Shown here one piece after another: positions 47,594-54,420 of a DNA stretch of 54,746 bases (position 1 is its first letter; the number at the start of each line of letters is the position of its first letter). The stretch is from assembly GCA_022791475.1 (NCBI GenBank), contig JAAVZD010000006.1, positions 1-54,746 on the forward strand, written 5' to 3'. This DNA comes from Clostridia bacterium (GTDB lineage Bacteria > Bacillota_A > Clostridia > TANB77 > CAG-508). The position numbers were made by a program, and so were the translations under genes. The notes below the pieces were generated by a model, which was not told the origin of the DNA, made no database searches, and saw nothing but the letters and a program-made list of their open reading frames with translations.

Positions 47594-47732
47594 GTTTTGT
47601 ATAAAATTTAATAAAAAATTTAGAGTTATAAGATTGTAAAAGCATAGGGAAAATTCTCTATATTTTTATGATATATTTTTTCTCAACTACAAAAAATGTA
47701 AAAATAAATAATCAAACATTTACCACTAAAGA

Positions 47733-48251
47733 TTATATGGAAATGCTGGTATACTTATAACTGCCATAGGTGCATTAATAGTATCAGCAGTAATAACAGC
47801 AATACCACAAGATACATGGACAAATTTAGCAGAATCAGTAACAACAACTGTTACAGGAATAGCAAATGCTGTATCATCAGGAATTACAAGCACTAATAAA
47901 AAGAAAACTACAACGGTAGCTACTAAAAGCGTAACAAAAGCTACAACCAAAGTGACAGAAAAAACTAAGTATAATGACAATTATTGGAAAGCTTCTCATA
48001 ATGGTAATACAGTAGTTATTGGTAATACAATATCTTATACTGAAGCTCAAATAAGGGTACAAATTGGATTAGATATAATGTGCAAAAGTCGAATGGAAGC
48101 ATTGGATATTGCATCACCATATCCAATCAGAAAATTAGAAATTGATAAAAATAAAGAAGAAGTTCCTGGATATTATTGGCATTATCATATTAATGGGCGA
48201 CATGGTTTTCCACATATATGGTTTTATGGTTCGCCAATTATGGACTACTAA
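47733..48251 (+). pseudogene. Displaced Rhs tip 3 (fragment)
   Basis: A 173-codon frame without a start codon begins inside the membrane-like linker of a tip (YGNAGILITAIGALIVSAV). A Thr-rich stretch leads to a toxin domain with YYWHYHINGRHGFPHIWFYG at the end. The Rhs core part is missing, so this cassette is more decayed than tips 1 and 2. An immunity gene follows within 14 bases. Confidence 0.75.
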
Positions 48252-48264
48252 AAAAGGAGGAAAT

Positions 48265-48837
48265 ATGCCTGATATAAATATAAGTATCAAAGGAAAAAAA
48301 TATAGAAATATAATTGAGTATATGTGTAATAATTGTCAATATTTTGTATTTATAATATCAACATATGAATATATAGAAAATAATAAGACAGAGGAATATA
48401 GCAGATATATTAAAAATGTTGAGCAATTGATGAAAAAATTAAAACCATATTTAATAAAGATTAATAATACTCCTATTAATTTTCTACAAATGGGAATAAA
48501 ATATGAACGAGAAGAATGGGAACAAGAAAAGTATTTATATGATATATGTATCTTTAAGATAACAGAAGAGTTGAAGCAGATATTAGAAGAAACAGCTAAT
48601 AGTTTATATGAGTGGAAACAGCCAAGCTTACCAGAAGATATAATGTTTATTAAAGATGACTTTATAAAATTTAGTATAGAATCAAATGAGGATAATGGAT
48701 ATATATATTGTAATTCATTAGACGAATTTAAAATGATAGAAAAATTAGGAATAGAATTTTGCAAAGAATATAATAAACCAATAGAAGAAAAAGTCAAAGA
48801 TAATAGCAAAAGATTAGTACAATTATTATTAAATTAA
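48265..48837 (+). CDS. Probable immunity protein for tip 3
   Basis: The 190-residue soluble, acidic protein starts at ATG 48265, 5 bases after AAAGGAGG. An earlier in-frame start (48142) would overlap the toxin tip. It is helical and contains WKQPSLPEDIMFIKDDF. No family was recognised. Confidence 0.6.
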   Translation: MPDINISIKGKKYRNIIEYMCNNCQYFVFIISTYEYIENNKTEEYSRYIKNVEQLMKKLKPYLIKINNTPINFLQMGIKYEREEWEQEKYLYDICIFKITEELKQILEETANSLYEWKQPSLPEDIMFIKDDFIKFSIESNEDNGYIYCNSLDEFKMIEKLGIEFCKEYNKPIEEKVKDNSKRLVQLLLN

Positions 48838-48856
48838 AAGTTGATGAAAATAAAAA

Positions 48857-49006
48857 TCAAATAGTGAAGTATATTTATTAAAAACAAAAAAATATTATAT
48901 TTTAGTTAGTAAAGCAAAATTAGGAATAGCATTAGAAAAAGATAGTTTTATTAAAGGAACAGCAGAGGAATTTGAAAAGTTTCTTAAACAAAGAAAAATT
49001 TTATAA
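48857..49006 (+). pseudogene. C-terminal remnant of a YcxB-like protein
   Basis: Fifty codons ending at TAA (49004-49006) read VYLLKTKKYYILVSKAKLGI and EKDSFIKGTAEEFEKFLKQR. This is the typical end of a YcxB-like protein. No start or upstream part is left. It is another piece of a lost immunity gene. Confidence 0.6.
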
Positions 49007-49041
49007 AATTACATATAAACATAGAGAGTAAATTTATTCTT

Positions 49042-49110
49042 TATGTTTTTTATTATAATGATTTAACAATTGTTAAAATTTAATCAATAATGAGTTTTAT
49101 TCTGTGAGAA
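49042..49110 (+). repeat. 69-bp direct repeat, left copy, flanking the DGR
   Basis: TATGTTTTTTATTATAATGA through GTTTTATTCTGTGAGAA matches 52098-52166 at 65 of 69 positions by hand count. The two copies bracket the HTH gene, target 3, avd, the reverse transcriptase and the template. It includes the GTG start of the HTH gene and a palindrome AACAATTGTT. Confidence 0.88.
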
Positions 49111-49412
49111 TTAAAGATAAAAATAAGATTGATGCAATCGCAAAACTTTTAGAAATAGATGAAGAATTAAAAATGTTACCAATATATACAAAAATAGATA
49201 AACAACAATTAAGAAATTTTCTGACAAAAAACAATATTAGTAATACTGAATTTAGTAAGAAAATAGGAGTGAGTAGACGTTCTATAGTTGATTGGTTTAA
49301 TAAGGAAACTAAAATTTCAGATGAAAGTTATAAAAAGATAAACGATTGTATATTAAATTTTGAAAAGAATAAGATATATGAAAACCAAATAGAAGATGAA
49401 GAAGAATTATAA
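49104..49412 (+). CDS. HTH (XRE-like) regulator preceding the DGR
   Basis: The 102-residue protein has a helix-turn-helix at about 50-80 (TEFSKKIGVSRRSIVDWFNK) and charged ends. The GTG start lies inside the left direct repeat with a weak ribosome site, so an in-frame later start or partial truncation is possible. Its tail is also found before VR2, so it belonged to the ancestral cassette. It may regulate the DGR promoter just downstream. Confidence 0.7.
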   Translation: MRIKDKNKIDAIAKLLEIDEELKMLPIYTKIDKQQLRNFLTKNNISNTEFSKKIGVSRRSIVDWFNKETKISDESYKKINDCILNFEKNKIYENQIEDEEEL

Positions 49413-49444
49413 ACGACATTAAATGAAAAAAATGTGAGAAAAAC

Positions 49445-49473
49445 TTGAAAATTATGTAAAATTATTGTATAAT
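49445..49473 (+). promoter_or_regulatory. Promoter of DGR target gene 3
   Basis: TTGAAA (49445-49450), 17-base spacer, TATAAT (49468-49473), followed by the shared leader with the GCATA-gttttt-TATGC hairpin. It probably also drives avd and the reverse transcriptase. Confidence 0.85.
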
Positions 49474-49546
49474 TATGGTAGTGCATAGTTTTTTATGCGA
49501 TACTGTTGTTCACAAAAAATAATATTTTTTGAAAGGAGAATACAAT

Positions 49547-50353
49547 ATGAGTAATGCAACAGAACAAAGAACAGTGTTTGAAGTAGGAGGAGATCTTACA
49601 ATAACAGGATATATCACACGGGTAAGTATTAAGGGAGGAAAGATCGAGATTTTTAGTATCCCTGAAGGAGTAAATCTGGAAGAGATAAAAGGTACGCAGG
49701 AATATATTGATAAATATTTTCCGATAGTTAAAGCAAGTACGTTATCTCTTAAAGACGAATTCCTTAAGCATGAACCCGAAACCGAAGAACAGAGAGAGTT
49801 CAAAAATGCACTTATCTCGGCAATAAAGTCAGGATTATCTGATTTTAGAGCACAGCGGATGGATGCATGTTTTGATGAGGAAGGCAACATTTGCTTTAAG
49901 GCAGGTATGAAGCCGGCAGTTGGAAAATCACCCAATTGGTGGAAAGAAACTGCTAAAAAGTTTATGCCGGAAAAAGGAAGCAGGCTTGGAACGACGAAGG
50001 AGAGAATTGCTTTCTTAGGGTTACTTATCAAATACCTTATTGAAGAAAAAGGATATACAGTAAGTAATGCATGGAAAGCAGTATGTGATCAAAGTAAGGA
50101 TTTAGGTCATTACTGGGATTCAGAAAATGCAAAGCATGACTTTGAAGATACAGGAAGCAGACAGGTAAGTGAATGGTATGATTTAGCCAATACTTACAAA
50201 ATTACTGTGGATGATGTAGCCGGTGGCTTTTCGCTTGTTGGCGGTTGCTACTTTGACAATGGAGACATTTGTCCTTTGGCGGATGTTAATAGTGTCGACT
50301 TTCCTAATAACGAATTCAACCGTAGCGTGGGCTGGCTTGTGCTTTATGTGTAG
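49547..50353 (+). CDS. DGR variable (target) protein 3
   Basis: The 268-residue cis target of the DGR shares its N-terminal domain with targets 1 and 2, with patches of change around PNWWKETAKKFMPEK, and ends in the lectin-fold variable region (50222-50344). That region differs from the template at 14 adenines and no other template base within the repeat core. Start ATG 49547 lies 8 bases after GAAAGGAG. Some arginines that are CGG in the other copies are AGA here (the SRQV motif). No signal peptide. Confidence 0.9.
   Translation: MSNATEQRTVFEVGGDLTITGYITRVSIKGGKIEIFSIPEGVNLEEIKGTQEYIDKYFPIVKASTLSLKDEFLKHEPETEEQREFKNALISAIKSGLSDFRAQRMDACFDEEGNICFKAGMKPAVGKSPNWWKETAKKFMPEKGSRLGTTKERIAFLGLLIKYLIEEKGYTVSNAWKAVCDQSKDLGHYWDSENAKHDFEDTGSRQVSEWYDLANTYKITVDDVAGGFSLVGGCYFDNGDICPLADVNSVDFPNNEFNRSVGWLVLYV
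50222..50344 (+). repeat. DGR variable repeat 3 (VR3)
   Basis: Identical to the template outside its adenines: 14 changes, all at A (for example AAC to TGC, AAT to TTT, AAT to CGT), up to the GTGCTT/GTGCTC end. This makes it the most recent or best-matched target. Confidence 0.93.
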
Positions 50354-50418
50354 CACTGAACACTGTACAAACAGTATAAAAATTGCGGAGATTCAAAATA
50401 GAGTCTCCGCATTATATT
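50354..50418 (+). promoter_or_regulatory. Conserved hairpins after VR3
   Basis: ACTGT-acaa-ACAGT and GCGGAGA-ttcaaaatagag-TCTCCGC again follow the stop codon, before avd. Their conservation after all three variable repeats fits a role in target recognition. Confidence 0.6.
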
Positions 50419-50442
50419 AAAAATGAATTGGAAAAATATGGA

Positions 50443-50808
50443 ATGGAAAGAAAAAATAACAATTTAATTATGATACCCAAAACAGAAAAATATATTGAAT
50501 ATATGCTTACGATATTGCTGAAATTACCACGTACAGAAAAATTTAGTATAGGCACAGAAATAAAGACAAGTATGTATGAAATGTTAAAAAATATTTTATT
50601 AGCTAGTAAAGTAAATACAAGCAAAAGGCTAGAAATATATAATATAGTAGATGCACAAATATACTATCAAAGAATTTGTATTAGAATAATTCATGAAAAT
50701 AAATGGATTGATGATAAAAAATATAAATATAGTAACGAATTATTAAGTGAAATAGGAAAAATTTTAGGTGGATTAATAAAATCGTTAGGAATGAGTAAAC
50801 ATGCCTAA
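50443..50808 (+). CDS. avd: DGR accessory variability determinant (Avd)
   Basis: The 121-residue helical basic protein starts MERKNNNLIMIPKTEKY and has LTILLKLPRTEKFSIGTEI, the typical Avd opening, then a four-helix-bundle pattern to LGGLIKSLGMSKHA. Avd binds the reverse transcriptase and the template RNA. I chose ATG 50443 because an upstream extension would run through the hairpin. It overlaps the reverse transcriptase start by 8 bases (ATGCCTAA), so the two are translationally coupled. Confidence 0.88.
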   Translation: MERKNNNLIMIPKTEKYIEYMLTILLKLPRTEKFSIGTEIKTSMYEMLKNILLASKVNTSKRLEIYNIVDAQIYYQRICIRIIHENKWIDDKKYKYSNELLSEIGKILGGLIKSLGMSKHA

Positions 50809-51814
50809 AACAATACGAAATGTTTATGATGATGCCGTATCTTTCGAAAAACTACTAAAAGCACATAAAAAAGCAAGACGAGGAAAAAGAGAAAAAAGAG
50901 AAATAATTATATTTGAATTAAATTTAGAAAATGAATTATTAAGAATAGAAAAAGAATTAAAAAAAGGCATATATAAACATGGCAAATATAAAGAATTCAA
51001 AATATATGAACCAAAAGAAAGAATAATAAAAGCATCTAGTTATTCTGATAGAGTAGTTCATGGGTGGTATGTAGAAAATTTCATAAAACCATATTTTGTA
51101 CCACAATTTATTACAACAAGCTATGCAGGTATTGAAAATAGAGGAATGCACAAAGCATCTAAAGATGTGCAAAAAGCAATGAAAACAGCAAAAAATATAT
51201 GGAAGAATTATTATATAGTAAAAATGGATGTAACAAAGTATTTTCAAAATATAGATAAAAGAATTTTATGGGACATTTTAAAGAAAAAAATTAAAGATAG
51301 AAAATTATTATGGCTAACTAGAGAAATTTTATTATCTACAGAAGGAATGAAAGGATTGCCATTAGGAAATTATACATCACAGATGTTTGCAAATATATAT
51401 TTAAATGAACTAGACCAACATGCAAAACATAATTTGAAATGTAAATATTATTTTAGATATATGGATGATATAGTAATATTATGTGAAAATAAAAAAGTAG
51501 CACAAAAAGTATTAAATGAAATAACTATATTTTTAGAAGAAAACTTAAAATTAACTCTAAATTCAAAAACAAAAATATTTAAAGATATACAAGGAGTTAA
51601 TTTTTGCGGATATAAAATAAATGAAGAAAGACTAAAGATAAGAAATACAAGTAAATACAGAATGAAGAGAAAATTAAAAGGATATACAAAAGAATTAAAA
51701 AAAGGAAAAATAACATTACCTGAAATACAAAGAAGTATAGCAGGATGGCTTGGCTATGTTAAACATGCAGATTCTTATGGTTTAAGAAAAAGTATGTTTT
51801 ATATAGAGGGATAA
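50801..51814 (+). CDS. DGR reverse transcriptase
   Basis: The 337-residue enzyme copies the template RNA with errors at adenine. Motifs: KMDVTKYFQNID (about 141-152), GLPLGNYTSQMFANIYLNEL (about 185-204, the DGR-type LGNxxSQ in place of the QG motif of other retroelements), catalytic YMDD (220-223), and GVNFCGYKI in the thumb part. No maturase or endonuclease domain follows. It is the sole reverse transcriptase in the window and must serve all three target genes. Confidence 0.96.
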   Translation: MPKTIRNVYDDAVSFEKLLKAHKKARRGKREKREIIIFELNLENELLRIEKELKKGIYKHGKYKEFKIYEPKERIIKASSYSDRVVHGWYVENFIKPYFVPQFITTSYAGIENRGMHKASKDVQKAMKTAKNIWKNYYIVKMDVTKYFQNIDKRILWDILKKKIKDRKLLWLTREILLSTEGMKGLPLGNYTSQMFANIYLNELDQHAKHNLKCKYYFRYMDDIVILCENKKVAQKVLNEITIFLEENLKLTLNSKTKIFKDIQGVNFCGYKINEERLKIRNTSKYRMKRKLKGYTKELKKGKITLPEIQRSIAGWLGYVKHADSYGLRKSMFYIEG

Positions 51815-51825
51815 ACTTAAAAGCT

Positions 51826-51948
51826 GGTGGCTTTTCGCTTGTTGGCGGTAACTACAATAACAATGGAAACAATTATCCTTTGGCGGATGTTAATAGTGTC
51901 AACAATCCTAATAACGAATACAACAATAGCGTGGGCTGGCTTGTGCTC
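51826..51948 (+). repeat. DGR template repeat (TR)
   Basis: The non-coding template lies 11 bases after the reverse transcriptase stop. Its varied codons are AAC, AAT and TAC, giving Asn/Tyr runs if translated (GGNYNNNGNNYPLADVNSVN). Adenines are placed in the first two positions of many codons to maximise amino-acid change. It ends GTGGGCTGGCTTGTGCTC. The stretch 51949-52097 beyond it is AT-rich and holds no gene. Confidence 0.95.
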
Positions 51949-52097
51949 TAATATTAAGTCAGATTATATATTTTAAGGAATATATACAGTACAAGTATTA
52001 GATATTAAAGGAAGTTTATTCCTTCTTAGAAAATAACTATTCTAAGTAAATATTAAATTAGAACATATGTATTAGTAGATTAATAATCGAATATACA

Positions 52098-52166
52098 TAT
52101 GTTTTTTATTATAGGGATTTAACGATTGTTAAAATTTAATTAATAATGAGTTTTATTCTGTGAGAA
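52098..52166 (+). repeat. 69-bp direct repeat, right copy, flanking the DGR
   Basis: The right-hand copy of the repeat at 49042-49110, with four mismatches. It ends 73 bases before cwlJ. After the shared GTGAGAA the sequence differs and the small frame soon stops. Confidence 0.88.
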
Positions 52167-52239
52167 GTGTTAGTCGAATGGATATAAAATATACACATTT
52201 TTACAGAAAAAGCATAATATAGAACAAGAGGTGAAAAAA

Positions 52240-52690
52240 ATGGCATATTCTGAAAGGGAGTTATTAGCAAGGATTGTACAATGTGAAGCAGGTGGAGAAC
52301 GGGGACAACCGGCATGAAGGCAGTTGCCAGTGTTATTATGAACAGAGTAAACGTTTCAGAAGGAGAATATGCTAGAATTTCTCGGAGGGCGGAAGTATCA
52401 GGAATATTATTTATCAACAGGGGCAATTTGACTGCGCAAGTGAACAATTATATGGAAAATATAACTTCCAAAATATATATAATATGAATCCAACAGATAT
52501 ACATTACTATATAGCAGACTGGGCAATAGCAGGAAATAGACTAAATGAAATAGGAGAATGCTTATGGTATTTAAATCCATTCAAACCTACTTGTGATAAT
52601 ACATTCCCACGAAATGGCTCAGGTTCATTTCATACACGATTAGGTGACCACTGTTTTTATAGACCAACCGCCCAATATAAAGATACCTAA
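52240..52690 (+). CDS. cwlJ: Spore cortex-lytic hydrolase CwlJ/SleB family, with four +1 sites
   Basis: The germination enzyme opens the spore cortex peptidoglycan. ATG 52240 has GAGGTG upstream. Extra C bases lie at 52300 (GAA-C-GGG), 52310 (AAC-C-GGC), 52383 (TCT-C-GGA) and 52390 (GGG-C-GGA). Omitting them gives CEAGGEGDNGMKAVASVIMN (catalytic Glu region), RISGGGSIRNIIYQQGQF, and the CwlJ ending GDHCFYRPTAQY, for 149 codons. Literal frames give three unusable pieces. The gerQ-like neighbour supports CwlJ rather than SleB. Confidence 0.9.
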
Positions 52691-52705
52691 AATGGAGGGA
52701 AAATA

Positions 52706-53026
52706 ATGCAAGACAATGAAATAAATTATAGAGAAACAAGGCAAGAAGTAGAAATTAATCAAAATTCACCAGAAGTACTAACAAATAACATATACACACC
52801 AGCCTTTTTAAGACAACAAATAGGAAAATTAGTAAGGGTAGAATTTCTAATAGGAACAAATAACCTAACAGATAGAATAGGAATATTAGAAGATGTTGGA
52901 GCAAGTTACATTTTGCTTCGTGCAATAGAAAGTGGAGTATTAACATATGCCGATATTTACTCAATAAAATTTGTAACAATATCACCATATCCAGTTCCAA
53001 GAACAACTACACCACGATATTATTAG
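52706..53026 (+). CDS. gerQ: GerQ-like spore coat protein
   Basis: The 106-residue protein has a Glu/Asn-rich N terminus and a conserved C-terminal part, FLRQQIGKLVRVEFLIGTNN with DRIGILEDVGASYILLR and a closing ADIYSIKFVTI, as in GerQ (YwdL). GerQ sits in the inner coat and is needed for CwlJ to be present and work. In Bacillus the two genes are also adjacent. It starts 15 bases after the cwlJ stop with GGAGG. Confidence 0.82.
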   Translation: MQDNEINYRETRQEVEINQNSPEVLTNNIYTPAFLRQQIGKLVRVEFLIGTNNLTDRIGILEDVGASYILLRAIESGVLTYADIYSIKFVTISPYPVPRTTTPRYY

Positions 53027-53155
53027 AAACACTTACTATATTATGTGAAACATAAAAAATATTTCCATAGTACAAAAATTCATTATTCTAGGAGAAACTT
53101 AAAGAATATAATAAATAGCTTTTGGTTAAACTAACCTTATTATGGAGGGAAGAAA

Positions 53156-54154
53156 ATGTTTAATCCAAAAGCTATTTATTATGAAAAAGAAATTCTAAAT
53201 TATGATTTAGGAAAAGAATTAATGGAGAAATATAAAGAAGTACCAAAAATAGAAATTGAAAATCATAACAACATAGAAGAAATGAGAAAAAAATCAAATA
53301 AAGAATTTGCCAATATGAAAAGAAACTTAATAATAGGAGTTAGAAAAACACATAAATTCGTAGAAAACCATAAAACTTCAGATTATTTAGTGCCATACAC
53401 ATCATCAGGTTGCACAGCAGCATGTATGTACTGTTACTTAGTATGTAACTATAATAAATGTGCTTATTTACGTCTATTTGTAAACAGAGAAAAAATGTTA
53501 GAAAAAATAATAAAAACATCTGAAAAGTCAGAAAAAGAATTAACCTTCGAAATAGGAAGTAATAGTGACCTAATATTAGAAAACACAATTACAAATAACT
53601 TAGTATGGACTATTGAAAACTTTAAAAATACCAACAAAGGAAAATTAACCTTCCCAACAAAATTTGATATGGTAGACCCTATATTACCACTAGACCATCA
53701 AGGAAAAGTAATAATAAGAGTAAGTGTAAACCCAGAAGAAATTATAAATAAAGTAGAATTTGGAACTTCAAGACTAAAAGGAAGAATAGAAGCCATAAAC
53801 AAATTAAAAGAAGCAGGCTACAAAATAGGAATTTTAATAGCACCAGTAATATTAGTAGAAAATTGGAAAGAACTATACCATAACTTAATAAAACGATTAA
53901 GTGAAGAATTAACAGAAAAAGTAAAGAAAGATGTATTTTTTGAAATCATATTTATGACCTATAGTTTTGTTCATACCAAAATAAACGAAGAAGCATTTCC
54001 TAATGCAATTTCATTATATAATAAAGAAATGATGACAGGAAGAGGTAAAGGAAAATATTGGTATAAAAATGAAATACGAAATGAAGCAGAAATATATTTA
54101 AGAGAACAAATGCATAAATATTTTCCTAATAATATAATTCAATATATAGTTTAA
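53156..54154 (+). CDS. splB: Spore photoproduct lyase
   Basis: This 332-residue radical SAM enzyme repairs the thymine dimer of UV-treated spores at germination. The cluster motif is CTAACMYC (Cys 86, 90, 93) in the context PYTSSGCTAACMYCYL, followed by YLRLFVNREKML. Two more cysteines lie close by (97 and 102). Where the Bacillus enzyme has its H-donor cysteine (FEAACTSD), this one reads FEIGSNSD, so the donor may differ. GGAGG lies upstream. Confidence 0.87.
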   Translation: MFNPKAIYYEKEILNYDLGKELMEKYKEVPKIEIENHNNIEEMRKKSNKEFANMKRNLIIGVRKTHKFVENHKTSDYLVPYTSSGCTAACMYCYLVCNYNKCAYLRLFVNREKMLEKIIKTSEKSEKELTFEIGSNSDLILENTITNNLVWTIENFKNTNKGKLTFPTKFDMVDPILPLDHQGKVIIRVSVNPEEIINKVEFGTSRLKGRIEAINKLKEAGYKIGILIAPVILVENWKELYHNLIKRLSEELTEKVKKDVFFEIIFMTYSFVHTKINEEAFPNAISLYNKEMMTGRGKGKYWYKNEIRNEAEIYLREQMHKYFPNNIIQYIV

Positions 54155-54159
54155 ATAAT

Positions 54160-54206
54160 AAAAGTGTAAGTAAGCTAAATAATTGCCTTATTGCACTTTC
54201 TTTTTG
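54160..54206 (+). terminator. spl terminator
   Basis: AAAGTGTAAGTAAG-ctaaataattgc-CTTATTGCACTTT followed by CTTTTTG: a stem with few mismatches and a T tract. The remainder up to 54320 is AT-rich without a gene. Confidence 0.7.
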
Positions 54207-54320
54207 TAATATAATTAAGAAAATAAATAAAAATACCATATCCTAAATAATTTGTAATAAGAGAAATTTTATAAATGTACTAAAATATTATAAGAGATTA
54301 TATAAATAATACAAAAAATA

Positions 54321-54349
54321 TTTACAGATATGTAAATTAGTAGTACAAT
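54321..54349 (+). promoter_or_regulatory. Promoter of the last gene
   Basis: TTTACA (54321-54326), 17-base spacer, TACAAT (54344-54349), about 70 bases before the start codon. Confidence 0.65.
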
Positions 54350-54420
54350 TAATTGTAATAGGTTTACATATTAGATAAACTTATATATAAAACGTAAAAA
54401 AATAAAAGGGAGAGAGTTAT

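Noticed and set aside
1166..52690. Ordinary sequencing or assembly error as the full explanation of the frame breaks
   Set aside because: All 18 are the same base, in the same codon phase, before the same amino acid, in genes on both strands. Error would be spread over phases and types. It cannot be fully excluded without reads, so it stays as the stated refutation test.
1166..52690. Calling the nine frame-broken genes pseudogenes
   Set aside because: Apart from the single C bases they are full length with conserved motifs, natural stops and well-placed terminators, and show no other damage.
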